Shown here: in pieces, positions 1 to 7,414 of the stretch
Numbering within the stretch: the first letter of the stretch is position 1
Layout of the letters: each line of letters starts with the position of its first letter
Assembly: GCA_031393795.1 (NCBI GenBank)
Contig: JANMWE010000175.1
Coordinates: forward strand, 1 to 9,158
Direction: 5' to 3'
Source of the DNA: CAMLHU01 sp031393795
Lineage (GTDB): Bacteria; Gemmatimonadota; Gemmatimonadetes; Gemmatimonadales; GWC2-71-9
DNA: 9,158 nt
Program-made: the position numbers and the translations under genes
Notes under the pieces: generated by a model
What the model was told of the DNA's origin: nothing
The model's database searches: none
What the model saw: only the letters and a program-made list of their open reading frames with translations

Positions 1-843
1 CAGCATCGCGATGGTCATCCGGCCCACGCCGCCCGGCACCGGTGTGATCGCGCCGGCGACCCCCTTGGCCTCCGCGAACGCCACGTCGCCCACGAGGCGG
101 TAGCCGCTCTTCTTGCTTGCATCCTCGATGCGGTTGATCCCGACGTCGATGACGGTGGCCCCTGGCTTGATCCAGTCCCCCTTCACGAACTCCGGCTTCC
201 CGATCGCCACGATGAGGATGTCGGCGGTGCGCGCGATGGCGGGAAGGTCCTGGGAGCGGCTGTGGCAGATAGTGACGGTGGCGTCGCCACCCGGACCGCT
301 CTGGATGAGGAGGTTGGCCATCGGCTTGCCGACGAGGGTCGATCGCCCGATCACCACGGCGTGCACCCCTTTGGTCTCGATCCCGGAGCGGATGAGCATC
401 TGTTGCACGCCGTAGGGCGTGGCCGGCCGGAAGGCGGTGGGATCGCCGAGGACCAGCTTGCCGACGTTGATCGGGTGGAAACCGTCGACGTCCTTCAGCG
501 GCGAGACCCGGTTGAGCACCGTTTCGGTGTGGATGTGCTTGGGGAGCGGGAGCTGGCAGAGGATCCCGTGGATCTTCGGATCGGCGTTCAGCTCATCGAG
601 AATCTTGAGCAGCTCCGCCTCGGAGACCGTGGCCGGCAGCCGGATGTTGCGGGAGTACATCCCCGCTTCCTCGGTCGCCTTCCCCTTACTCGCCACATAG
701 GTCTGACTGGCGGGATCCTCCCCCACCAGAACCGCACAAAGCCCTGGGGTGATGCCGAGCGCCTTGAGCGCCTTGACCTCTTGAGCGACTTCCGACCGGA
801 TGGCATCGGCGAGGGGAGCACCTTCGAGCAGGCGTGCGGTCAT
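1..843 (-). CDS. folD: FolD, bifunctional methylenetetrahydrofolate dehydrogenase / cyclohydrolase (3' end cut by window edge)
   Basis: FolD oxidises 5,10-methylene-tetrahydrofolate with NAD(P)+ and hydrolyses the product to 10-formyl-tetrahydrofolate, in the cytosol, feeding purine and formyl-Met-tRNA synthesis. I translated 281 codons from ATG at 843; no stop is reached, and the usual length of about 285-300 residues implies only a short missing tail. Visible landmarks are the catalytic Tyr49/Lys53 in the TYVASKGKA segment, Gln97 in CQLPLPKH, Asp120 in LKDVDGFHPIN, PATPYG at 140-145, the nucleotide-binding GRSTLVGKP at 166-174, CHSRS near 213 and PGGVG at 270-274. The residue after PGGVG is Arg275 where the family signature has Pro. 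The start overlaps the rny stop as ATGA, so translation is probably coupled to rny. The identification is very secure; the gene is incomplete only because of the window edge. Confidence 0.97.
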   Translation of the reverse strand, partial: MTARLLEGAPLADAIRSEVAQEVKALKALGITPGLCAVLVGEDPASQTYVASKGKATEEAGMYSRNIRLPATVSEAELLKILDELNADPKIHGILCQLPLPKHIHTETVLNRVSPLKDVDGFHPINVGKLVLGDPTAFRPATPYGVQQMLIRSGIETKGVHAVVIGRSTLVGKPMANLLIQSGPGGDATVTICHSRSQDLPAIARTADILIVAIGKPEFVKGDWIKPGATVIDVGINRIEDASKKSGYRLVGDVAFAEAKGVAGAITPVPGGVGRMTIAML

Positions 844-2420
844 CGGGCGAAATCCACGGCGCGGGTCTCCCGGACGACGACCACCTTGATCTGGCCCGGG
901 TATTGGAGCTCGCCCTCGATCTTGCGGGCGATGGTGTCGCAGAGGGTGGCGGCCTGCACGTCATCGATCTGGTCGGGGGTGACGATGACGCGCACCTCGC
1001 GACCGGCCTGGATGACATTGGCCTTCTCGACGCCGGGATAGGCCGTGGCGATCTCCTCGAGCTTGGTGAGGCGTTTCACGTAGGTCTCGAACGCCTCGCG
1101 CCGCGCGCCGGGGCGCGAACCGCTGATGGCGTCGGCGGCCTGCACCAGCACCGATTCGGTGGTCTCGTGGGGGACGTCGTCGTGGTGGGCCGCGATGCAG
1201 CCGATCACTTTGGCCTCCTCGCCGAACTTCTTGGCGAGCTCCACGCCCAGTTCGACGTGGGTCCCTTCGTGGTCGTGGGTGAGGACCTTGCCGATGTCGT
1301 GCAGGAGGGCACCCCGCTTGGCGAGGGCCACGTCGAGCTTGAGCTCCGCGGCCATCATCCCGGCGAGCCAGGCCACTTCCTTGGAGTGTTCGAGGATGTT
1401 CTGGCCGTAGGAGGTGCGGTAGCGCATCCGGCCGATGTGGATGATGAGCTCGGGATGGAGCCCGTGCACGCCGGTGTCGTAGGCGGCGCGCTCGCCGAGC
1501 TCGACGAGCTCGGTGTCGAGCTCCTTGCGGGCCTTGGCCACCACCTCTTCGATCCGGCCGGGATGGATGCGGCCGTCGGCGATGAGCGCCTCGAGCGCTC
1601 GGCGGGCGGTCTCGCGGCGGATCGGGTCGAAGCAGGAGACCACGACCGTGTCGGGGGTGTCGTCGATGATGACGTCGACGCCGGTGGCCTGCTCGAAGGC
1701 GCGAATGTTCCGTCCTTCGCGGCCGATGATCCGCCCCTTCATCTCGTCGCTCGGGAGCGCCACGGTGCTCACCGTGCTCTCGGCGGTCGTCTCGGCCGCG
1801 ATGCGCTGGATGGCCATCGAGACGATGCGGCGCGCGTCCTTCTGCGCGTCGCGCTTGGCGGTCTCGCGGATGTCGCGCGCCAGCGCCTGGGCCGAGGCGC
1901 GGGCCTCGTCCTCGACGCGATGGATCAGCTCCTTCTTGGCCTCGTCGGCGGTGAGGCCCGCCAACCGTTCGAGCCGGGCGAGCTCCTCCTTCTGGAGCCG
2001 CTCCATCTCGGAGATGCGGTTGGTGAGGTCATCCTCGCGGCGGCGGAGGCTCGACTCCCGGTCGCCCACCCCGCGCTCGGCCTGCTGCAGACCGCGGGCG
2101 CGGTCCTCGAGTTCGCGGTCGCGCTCCTCGATGCGGCGCTCCAGGCGGGCCTGCTCGTCGCGGCGGCGCTGCCCTTCCTTCTCGATCTCCTCGCGCAGCT
2201 TGATGGTCTCCTCGCGCCCCTCGAGGATCATCTTCTCGCGGGCGGTGGTCGCCTCGCGAACGGCGTTGGTCACCATCGTTTCGGCGTCGTTCCGGGCGCG
2301 ACGGACGATCCCCTCACCGCTGGCGCGTTCGCGCTTCACGTAGAGGAGGACCATGAGGAGGGCCACGACCACACTGGCCGCGAGCCCGCCGAGGATGGCG
2401 AGGAGGAGGGCCTGGGACAT
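840..2420 (-). CDS. rny: Ribonuclease Y, membrane-anchored endoribonuclease
   Basis: RNase Y is an endoribonuclease that starts mRNA decay from the inner face of the membrane. The 526-residue protein matches the family's length of about 510-530 and has its full architecture: one N-terminal membrane helix (about residues 4-28, followed by Lys/Arg), a long charged coiled coil (about 29-200), a KH RNA-binding domain (about 215-280, with GRIIGREGRN at 229-238), and an HD phosphohydrolase domain with His345, the HD pair at 374-375 in LLHDIGK, AHHDD at 411-415 and Asp430 in AADAISGSRPGAR. All metal ligands expected of an active enzyme appear present. ATG at 2420 has a GGAGAG ribosome binding site 9 nt upstream. 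It follows zapA after 42 nt and its stop overlaps the folD start by 4 nt. The zapA-rny neighbourhood is known from several phyla. Confidence 0.98.
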   Translation of the reverse strand: MSQALLLAILGGLAASVVVALLMVLLYVKRERASGEGIVRRARNDAETMVTNAVREATTAREKMILEGREETIKLREEIEKEGQRRRDEQARLERRIEERDRELEDRARGLQQAERGVGDRESSLRRREDDLTNRISEMERLQKEELARLERLAGLTADEAKKELIHRVEDEARASAQALARDIRETAKRDAQKDARRIVSMAIQRIAAETTAESTVSTVALPSDEMKGRIIGREGRNIRAFEQATGVDVIIDDTPDTVVVSCFDPIRRETARRALEALIADGRIHPGRIEEVVAKARKELDTELVELGERAAYDTGVHGLHPELIIHIGRMRYRTSYGQNILEHSKEVAWLAGMMAAELKLDVALAKRGALLHDIGKVLTHDHEGTHVELGVELAKKFGEEAKVIGCIAAHHDDVPHETTESVLVQAADAISGSRPGARREAFETYVKRLTKLEEIATAYPGVEKANVIQAGREVRVIVTPDQIDDVQAATLCDTIARKIEGELQYPGQIKVVVVRETRAVDFAR

Positions 2421-2436
2421 ACGATCTATCTCTCCA

Positions 2437-2456
2437 CCGGCGCGCGGAGGCGCCGG
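2437..2456 (-). other. GC-rich hairpin in the zapA-rny gap
   Basis: The arms CCGGCGC and GCGCCGG form a perfect 7-bp stem around a 6-nt loop. It sits directly after the zapA stop and before the rny ribosome binding site. No U-run follows, so it does not look like an intrinsic terminator. It could stabilise the upstream mRNA 3' side or act as a processing site; that role is inference. Confidence 0.5.
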
Positions 2457-2462
2457 ACTGGG

Positions 2463-2792
2463 TCAATCGGCGGGGGCGACGATCCCCCCGGTAGCACGTC
2501 CCCCCCGCTTGGGCGGCGGGAGGAGTCTGGCAAGATCATCGGCCATGGCGGCGAGCCGGGCGGCCATCTCCCGGTCCCCCCGCCTGGCCTGGAACAATTC
2601 GTCGGTGATCGCGAGGGCGGCGAGGACCGCGACCTTCTGGGTGTCGAGCGTGGGCAGCATCTCGCGCACGTTGATGATCTGCGCGTCGAGATAGGCCGCC
2701 ACTTCGCGGGTGTATTCGGGGGGGAGCTCGGAGCGGACGGTGTACTCGTCGCCGCCGATCGAGACCTTGACCGCCTGTTTGGGAAGGGTCAC
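2463..2792 (-). CDS. zapA: ZapA-like cell division protein
   Basis: ZapA is a small cytoplasmic protein that bundles FtsZ filaments at the division ring. I take GTG at 2792 as the start, giving 109 residues: a strong GAGGAGGGGG ribosome binding site lies 7 nt upstream, the GTG overlaps the preceding stop in a GTGA junction, and homology begins right there. The N-terminal part has the ZapA pattern VKVSIGGDEYTVRSELPPEY (8-27), then a helix with VAAYLDAQI and the conserved LDTQKVAVLAALAITDEL (49-66), and a Gly/Pro/Arg-rich tail after about residue 92. The upstream neighbour is a ZapB-like coiled-coil gene, which fits a divisome role, and the downstream neighbour is rny. A longer ATG frame from 3014 exists but would overlap almost the whole neighbour and lacks family similarity, so I reject that start. 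Confidence 0.92.
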   Translation of the reverse strand: MTLPKQAVKVSIGGDEYTVRSELPPEYTREVAAYLDAQIINVREMLPTLDTQKVAVLAALAITDELFQARRGDREMAARLAAMADDLARLLPPPKRGGRATGGIVAPAD

Positions 2793-3097
2793 GCCGCCCC
2801 CTCCTCGACATCGCGTTCGAGGAAGGCGAGCCGCGCCACGAGCATCTGGACCCGCTCGCTCGCCCCGTCCAGGCGGGTGCGCAGCGCCAGGTTCTCCTGT
2901 TCCAGCTCGACCAGCCGCTGACGCCCCAGCACCGTGTCGGGGGTCTGCATCACGCCGCCCTTTTCCTTGAAGGCGGCGAGTTCCTGTTCCGCCCGCAGGC
3001 AACGGCGGCGCCACGCAGCGAGTTCGTCGCCGACGTGGCGGAGCAGCGATTCGAGTTCATCGATCGCTGCAAAATCAGGACGCGCGTAGCTGGACAC
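2789..3097 (-). CDS. Small coiled-coil protein, ZapB-like
   Basis: A 102-residue cytoplasmic protein starting at GTG 3097, with AGGAG 4 nt upstream. It has no signal peptide or membrane segment. Two stretches look like coiled coil: about residues 11-45 (LESLLRHVGDELAAW and following) and about 59-97 (RLVELEQENLALRTRL, then LVARLAFLE), separated by a Gly/Pro-containing break at 47-58. The second stretch resembles ZapB/DUF904-type division proteins, which partner ZapA. The gene overlaps the pheT end by 23 nt and the zapA start by 4 nt, so its product is probably made together with ZapA. The gene position just upstream of zapA is the strongest support for the name; sequence similarity in short coiled coils is weak evidence, so I leave the symbol blank. 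Confidence 0.8.
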   Translation of the reverse strand: MSSYARPDFAAIDELESLLRHVGDELAAWRRRCLRAEQELAAFKEKGGVMQTPDTVLGRQRLVELEQENLALRTRLDGASERVQMLVARLAFLERDVEEGAA

Positions 3098-5453
3098 CGA
3101 GCTCCTGTTGAACGGCCTGCATCACCTTGTCCATCGCCGCCTCGACCTCCGCATCACGGAGCGTGCGGTCGGGAGCGCGGAAGACGAGCCGGATCGTGAG
3201 GCCCCGCGACCCCGCGCCGAGCTTGGGGCCGCGGTATTCGTCCACGAGGTCGAGCGCCTGGAGGAAGCTCCCTGCCGCGCGTGCCGCCGTGCGGGTGAGC
3301 TGATCGGCGGTCACTTCGGCCGGCACCGCGAGGGAGAGGTCGCGCGCGACGGCCGGGGTGGTCGGGAGCGGGTGATACCGCACCGGGAAGCGGGGCGCCG
3401 AGTCGAGCGCGAGTTCGAAACCCCACACCGGGGCCGCCCAGGGGGGCGCATCGGCCTCGAGCTGGCGGGCGCGCCCCACCACCTGGCCATCCGGGGTCAC
3501 GGCGGTCCACGTCGACCCCTCAACTTGCACGGCGGCGTCAGGGTGCGCCAGAGCGATGGCGGCCTCGAAGAGGGCCCGGAGGTCCCACCGGTCCCACTGG
3601 GGCGCGTTGGCGCCGTCCGACCAATGCGGTGGCACCCGCGCACCCGTCACCACGGCGGCGACGTGCCGCTCTTCGTGCGGCAACTGCCCCGGACCGGCGG
3701 CGGTGAAGACGGTGCCGACCTCGAAGAGACGGACCGAGCCGGTCTGCACCGCCCAGTTGGCCTCCACCTGGTGCACGAGCGCGGTCAGGAGACGTCGACG
3801 GAGGTAGCCCCCTTCGGACGAGAGCGGGTTGGTGATCTCCACGCTCCACTGGTCCTCGCGCTCCACGAACGGGAGGGTCTGCACTTCCACCAGCCCCACG
3901 GCCGCGAGTCCCTGACGCACCCGGTCGGCCACGACCTCGATGTCGGCATCCTTCAGCGTGCTGACGCGGAAGGGACGGAGCTCGCTCGGGATGGCGTCGT
4001 AGCCGTGGATCCGGGCGACCTCCTCGATGAGGTCGACCTCGCCGGTGATGTCGGGACGCCAGCCGGGGACGTCGACCGCCATCCGCGCGTCGTCGGGCTT
4101 GCTGAGCACGGTGCACCCGATCGCGGTGAGACACTGCTCCACCCGCGCCACCGGGAGCTCGATGCCGAGCACCTGGGTGAGCCGCGCGTGCCGGAGGAAG
4201 ATCCGCGGGGGGTTGGCGGGTTGCGGCCAGACGTCCACCGGCGCCTCGACCAGGGTGCCACCGGCGGTGGCGAGGATGATCTCGATGCAGCGGCGCATCG
4301 CGTCCCCCTGCCCCCACAGGTCGACGCCCCGTTCGAACCGGTAGCTCGCCTCGGTCGAGAGCCCGAGCTTGCTGCGCGTCTTCCGGATGCTCCGGGTCTC
4401 GAAGCAGGCGCACTCGAGCACGAGGTCGGTGGTGGTCTCCTTCACCTCGGTGTGCGCGGCCCCCATCACGCCGGCGATGCCGACCGCGGTCGCCTCGTCG
4501 GCGATGACCATCATCTCGCCGTCGAGGAGGCGCGCCTGACCGTCGAGGGTGATGAGGGGCTCGTCGGCCTTGGCGCGGCGCACCCAGAGGAACGGGCCCT
4601 TGAGCGTGGCCAGGTCGTACGCGTGCATCGGCTGGTTGAGCTCGAGCAGCACGTAGTTGGTGGCGTCCACGACGTTGTTGATGCTCCGCATCCCGGCGCC
4701 GGTGAGCCGATCGACCATCCACCCGGGCGAGGGGCCGATCTTGACCCCCTTGATCACCGCGACGTGGACCCGCGGGCAGCCGAGGCGGTCATCGACCGCG
4801 ACGCGGACGCCGCCGACCATCACGGGGCCGAAGTCGTGCCGACGCGCGGGGGGAACGTCGATCCGTTCGGCGCCGTTGATGTCCGGCAGCCGGAAGGGGA
4901 CGGCGTAGCTGGCCGCGAGTTCGCGTGCGACGCCCTTGTGTCCCAGCAGGTCGGGGCGATTGGGCGTGACGTCGATGACGATCCGGTCGTCGGTGATCGA
5001 GAGCGCGCGGGTGAGCGACGTCCCGGGCGCGGCATCGATGTCGAGCGCCAGGATCCCGTCGCCGTCCTGGCCGAGTCCGAGCTCCTTGGCCGAGCAGAGC
5101 ATCCCCTGGGAGAGCTCGCCGCGGATCTTCCGTTCATCGAGCGTGACGCCACCGGGGAGGGTCGTGCCGACGCGGGCGAAGGGATACTTCCCGCCGACGG
5201 TGACGTTGGGGGCGCCGCAGACCACCTGCTTCTTGGTCTCCGTGCCGTCCTCGACCGTGGCGATGCGGAGCCGGTCGGCGTTGGGATGGGGGCGCAGTTC
5301 TTCCACCAGCCCGATGACGACCGCCTCGAGCTCGCGGTGGAGCGGCTCGATGCTGTCGGCGGGGGCGCCGAGCATCGCCAGGCGCGCCGCGACGTCGCGG
5401 GCCTCGAGCGGGCGGCGGAGGAAGGCTTCGAGCCACCTGCGGGAGAGTTTCAT
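3075..5453 (-). CDS. pheT: Phenylalanyl-tRNA synthetase beta subunit
   Basis: PheT is the large subunit of the (alpha-beta)2 enzyme that charges tRNA-Phe; it binds tRNA and edits misacylated Tyr-tRNA-Phe. The 792-residue protein from ATG 5453 has the usual length and domain order: N-terminal MKLSRRWLEAFL, an OB-fold tRNA-binding domain (about 42-150, with HPNADRLRIATV and SQGMLCSAKELGL), the B3/B4 editing domain (about 210-385, with SINNVVDATNYVLLELNQPM), YRFERGVD, the B5 domain ending in DLIEEVARIHGYDAIP (around 475), a catalytic-like fold, and the anticodon-binding FDX-ACB domain (about 700-791, starting near YHPLPTTPAVARDLSL). It follows pheS after 7 nt without an obvious ribosome binding site, which suggests translational coupling. 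A start 42 nt further upstream would overlap pheS and lies outside the conserved N-terminus. Nothing unusual was seen. Confidence 0.98.
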   Translation of the reverse strand: MKLSRRWLEAFLRRPLEARDVAARLAMLGAPADSIEPLHRELEAVVIGLVEELRPHPNADRLRIATVEDGTETKKQVVCGAPNVTVGGKYPFARVGTTLPGGVTLDERKIRGELSQGMLCSAKELGLGQDGDGILALDIDAAPGTSLTRALSITDDRIVIDVTPNRPDLLGHKGVARELAASYAVPFRLPDINGAERIDVPPARRHDFGPVMVGGVRVAVDDRLGCPRVHVAVIKGVKIGPSPGWMVDRLTGAGMRSINNVVDATNYVLLELNQPMHAYDLATLKGPFLWVRRAKADEPLITLDGQARLLDGEMMVIADEATAVGIAGVMGAAHTEVKETTTDLVLECACFETRSIRKTRSKLGLSTEASYRFERGVDLWGQGDAMRRCIEIILATAGGTLVEAPVDVWPQPANPPRIFLRHARLTQVLGIELPVARVEQCLTAIGCTVLSKPDDARMAVDVPGWRPDITGEVDLIEEVARIHGYDAIPSELRPFRVSTLKDADIEVVADRVRQGLAAVGLVEVQTLPFVEREDQWSVEITNPLSSEGGYLRRRLLTALVHQVEANWAVQTGSVRLFEVGTVFTAAGPGQLPHEERHVAAVVTGARVPPHWSDGANAPQWDRWDLRALFEAAIALAHPDAAVQVEGSTWTAVTPDGQVVGRARQLEADAPPWAAPVWGFELALDSAPRFPVRYHPLPTTPAVARDLSLAVPAEVTADQLTRTAARAAGSFLQALDLVDEYRGPKLGAGSRGLTIRLVFRAPDRTLRDAEVEAAMDKVMQAVQQELGVQLRAS

Positions 5454-5460
5454 CGGCGGC

Positions 5461-6594
5461 TCAGAGCGAGAACTGGGTGAGGAACCGCATGTCACCCGAG
5501 TAGAGAAGGCGGATGTCGTTGATGCCGTAGCGCTGGAGCGCGATGCGCTGCGGTCCCATCCCGAAGGCGAATCCGGTGTATTTCTCGGGGTCGATGCCGA
5601 CGTTCTTGAGCACCTGTTCGTGCACCATCCCGCACCCCATGATCTCCATCCAGCCGGTCCCCTTGCAGGCCGGGCACCCCGCCCCGCCGCAGAGCTGGCA
5701 CTGCACGTCCATCTCGGCCGACGGCTCGGTGAACGGGAAGTAGGAGGGGCGGAAGCGCACCTGGGTGCGGGCCGAGAAGAAGCGCTGGGCGAAATGCTGC
5801 AGCGTCCCCTTGAGATCGACGAAGGTGATCCCCTCGTCGATGGCGAGCCCTTCGATCTGGAGGAAGGCGGGGGCGTGCGACGGATCGAACGGGTCCTTCC
5901 GGTACACGACGCCCGGCATCACGGCGCGGATGGGGGGCTGCATATCCTGCATCAGCCGCACCTGGACCGGGGAGGTGTGGGTGCGGAGGAGCATCCGACC
6001 GTCGTTGGGCCGGCGGCGGTCGGACTCGCTCTGGCGGCGTTCGTTGGTCGGGAAGAGCCCGGAGGTGCGACCGCGCCGACGGTCCATCTCCACCGACCGA
6101 CGATCGCCGGTGTCGAGATAGAAAGTGTCGTGCTGGTCCATCGCCGGGTGGTCGACCGGGAAGTTGAGCGCCCGGAAGTTGTGCCACTCCGTCTCGGCCT
6201 CGGGGCCGACCGCGCGGACGAAACCGAGCTCGCGGAAGATGCCGAGGATCTCGTCGACCACCTGGGTGACCGGGTGGATGGCGCCGGTGTAGCGGCGGCG
6301 CGAGGGCATCGTGAGGTCGACGGCGGCGTCGGCCTTGGCCCGGGCCGCGTGGGCCAGCGCCACCCGGCGCTCGGCGATGGCGGCCTCGAAGCGGGCCTTG
6401 AGCTCGTTGGCGGCGGCGCCGACCTGGCGACGGGCGTCGGGATCGAGGGAGGGGAGTTCCTTCAGGAGGATGGTCAGTGCGCCGGCCTTGCGGCCGAGCA
6501 CGGCGATCTCCTCCGCCTCGAGTTGGGCAGAGTCCAGCGTCGGGATACGCGCCAGGCGGGGCGTGAGCGCCGCGAGGGCGGGATGGTCGGTCAT
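5461..6594 (-). CDS. pheS: Phenylalanyl-tRNA synthetase alpha subunit, with Arg-rich insertion
   Basis: PheS is the catalytic class II subunit that forms Phe-AMP and transfers Phe to tRNA-Phe. The 377-residue protein has an N-terminal coiled-coil region (about 1-95), motif 1 around HPVTQVVDEILGIFRELGF (107-125), the LLRTHTSPVQVR segment (202-213), motif 2 (VMPGVVYRKD to FLQIEGL, 225-250), and motif 3 in GFAFGMGPQRIAL (341-353). Four cysteines at 299, 302, 307 and 310 (CxxC-x4-CxxC) followed by KGTGW form the small knuckle also seen in Firmicutes PheS. About residues 164-200 are an Arg/Asp-rich insertion between FYLDTGD and LLRTHTSPVQ, where many homologues have only a few residues. ATG 6594 has an in-frame TAG 9 nt upstream and no clear ribosome binding site. 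It lies 134 nt after rplT and 7 nt before pheT. Confidence 0.98.
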   Translation of the reverse strand: MTDHPALAALTPRLARIPTLDSAQLEAEEIAVLGRKAGALTILLKELPSLDPDARRQVGAAANELKARFEAAIAERRVALAHAARAKADAAVDLTMPSRRRYTGAIHPVTQVVDEILGIFRELGFVRAVGPEAETEWHNFRALNFPVDHPAMDQHDTFYLDTGDRRSVEMDRRRGRTSGLFPTNERRQSESDRRRPNDGRMLLRTHTSPVQVRLMQDMQPPIRAVMPGVVYRKDPFDPSHAPAFLQIEGLAIDEGITFVDLKGTLQHFAQRFFSARTQVRFRPSYFPFTEPSAEMDVQCQLCGGAGCPACKGTGWMEIMGCGMVHEQVLKNVGIDPEKYTGFAFGMGPQRIALQRYGINDIRLLYSGDMRFLTQFSL

Positions 6595-6728
6595 CGGCCG
6601 CTAGTGGGTGGTACGGGGAGGGGCGGGCGCCAACGCCCGGCCTGGTACGCGCGTGGGGCCGGACGCCTGCCGGCACCGACCCCAGACGATAATGATGTGC
6701 CCGCGATAAATCGCGGGCCTGCATCAGA
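6595..6728 (-). other. rplT-pheS intergenic region with three potential hairpins
   Basis: This 134-nt gap separates the ribosomal protein genes from the synthetase genes. Just after the rplT stop is a perfect 8-bp stem with a 4-nt loop (6699-6718; arms GCCCGCGA and TCGCGGGC). Two weaker 5-bp stems follow, GCCGG/CCGGC and GGGCG/CGCCC. None is followed by a U-run on the minus strand, so I do not call a terminator. I see no convincing promoter: a CATTAT box has no matching -35. An RNA stability, processing or partial-termination role that sets the ratio of L20 to PheS is possible but unproven. Confidence 0.5.
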
Positions 6729-7112
6729 TCAGACCGCGACCGCCTTGGGAGCGATCTTGGACGCGGCCTTCGCGGCCGCCTCGGCGACCTTGCCGAAGGC
6801 GTCCATGTCCTTGACGGCGAGGTCGGCGAGCGCCTTGCGGTCGAGTTCGATGCCGGCGGCCTTGAGCCCCTGCATGAAGCGGGAGTAGCTGAGGCCGTGC
6901 ATCCGGGCCGCGGCGTTGATCCGCGTGATCCAGAGGGCGCGGAACTCCGACTTCTTCTTGCGCCGGTCGCGGAAGGCGTACGCCATGCCGCGTTCGACAT
7001 TCTCCTTGGCGGCCTTGTACAGCTTGCTGCGGGCCTGGAAGCCGCCCTTGGCGGCCTTCATGATCTTCTTCTTGCGCGCGTGGTGCGCGACGCCGTTCTT
7101 TACGCGGGGCAT
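6729..7112 (-). CDS. rplT: 50S ribosomal protein L20
   Basis: L20 binds 23S rRNA early in large-subunit assembly and in several bacteria also represses its own operon. The 127-residue protein opens with MPRVKNGVAHHARKKKIMKAAKGGF, the highly basic L20 N-terminal extension, followed by the globular part with YAFRDRRKKKSEFRALWITRINAAAR (45-70) and LSYSRFMQGLKAAGIELDRKALADLA (74-99). It is slightly longer than the common length of about 118 because of an Ala/Lys-rich tail (about 113-127). ATG 7112 is preceded by AAGGAG at 8 nt, and that ribosome binding site overlaps the TAA stop of rpmI (TAAGGAG), so the two genes are tightly linked with a 12-nt gap. Confidence 0.98.
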   Translation of the reverse strand: MPRVKNGVAHHARKKKIMKAAKGGFQARSKLYKAAKENVERGMAYAFRDRRKKKSEFRALWITRINAAARMHGLSYSRFMQGLKAAGIELDRKALADLAVKDMDAFGKVAEAAAKAASKIAPKAVAV

Positions 7113-7124
7113 CGGGCGATCTCC

Positions 7125-7319
7125 TTAAGCGGAAAGGAGACGAGAAACACGCGGGAAGTCGGCCGAGCTCACAAGGTCACCCTTCTTGAGCTTGTTCTTC
7201 CGCTTGCGCGCCTTCTTCGTCAGGATGTGGCTGTGGTTCGCGTGCCAGCGCTTCAGCTTGCCGCTCCCCGTCTTCTTGAAGCGCTTCATCGCAGCGCGCT
7301 TCGTCTTCATCTTCGGCAT
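7125..7319 (-). CDS. rpmI: 50S ribosomal protein L35
   Basis: L35 is a small basic protein of the large ribosomal subunit. From ATG 7319 it is 64 residues, matching the family length of about 64-66, with the standard opening MPKMKTKRAAMKRFKKTGSG and the KRWHANHSHILTKKARKRK core (23-41). GGAG lies 7 nt upstream of this ATG. A second in-frame ATG two codons earlier sits directly against the GGAG with no spacing, and a longer frame reaching 7355 has no family support, so I chose 7319. It is the second gene of the infC-rpmI-rplT unit, 95 nt after infC, and that gap holds two GC-rich hairpins that may take part in L20-type autoregulation. Confidence 0.97.
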   Translation of the reverse strand: MPKMKTKRAAMKRFKKTGSGKLKRWHANHSHILTKKARKRKNKLKKGDLVSSADFPRVSRLLSA

Positions 7320-7363
7320 TCCCATCTCCGTTCGTCGGGGGTCGCGGGCGACCACCCTGTTCT

Positions 7364-7404
7364 GGCGCCGCGTGTGGCGCCACTTGAAGCGCCACGCGTG
7401 GCGC
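7364..7404 (-). promoter_or_regulatory. Tandem GC-rich hairpins between infC and rpmI
   Basis: Hairpin 1 (7389-7404) is the perfect 16-bp palindrome GCGCCACGCGTGGCGC. Hairpin 2 (7364-7381) has GGCGCC arms around a 6-nt loop. The two share GCGCCAC/GTGGCGC sequence, so the first arm of hairpin 1 can instead pair with the start of hairpin 2, giving alternative folds. No U-run follows. In E. coli, L20 represses rpmI and rplT translation through RNA structure in this same interval; that this element does so here is inference. Confidence 0.5.
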
Positions 7405-7414
7405 AGTTACAGCA

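Noticed and set aside
834..2921. Long open frame on the plus strand (695 codons)
   Set aside because: It is antisense to rny, zapA and the coiled-coil gene, all clearly recognised. The translation has no family motifs and is the Gly/His/Arg/Asp-rich type expected opposite GC-rich genes.
3108..5480. Long open frame on the plus strand (790 codons)
   Set aside because: It mirrors pheT almost exactly. GC-rich genes often leave an antisense frame free of stops, and no domain is recognisable.
6604..6617. GGGTGGTAC resembling a T-box core near pheS
   Set aside because: It is on the plus strand, opposite to the direction of transcription of pheS.
6670..6710. Possible internal promoter for pheS (CATTAT box)
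   Set aside because: No acceptable -35 hexamer lies 16-18 nt upstream; that interval is occupied by the GC hairpin.
4936..6888. Long open frame on the plus strand (650 codons)
   Set aside because: It lies opposite pheT, pheS and rplT and shows no protein-like conservation.
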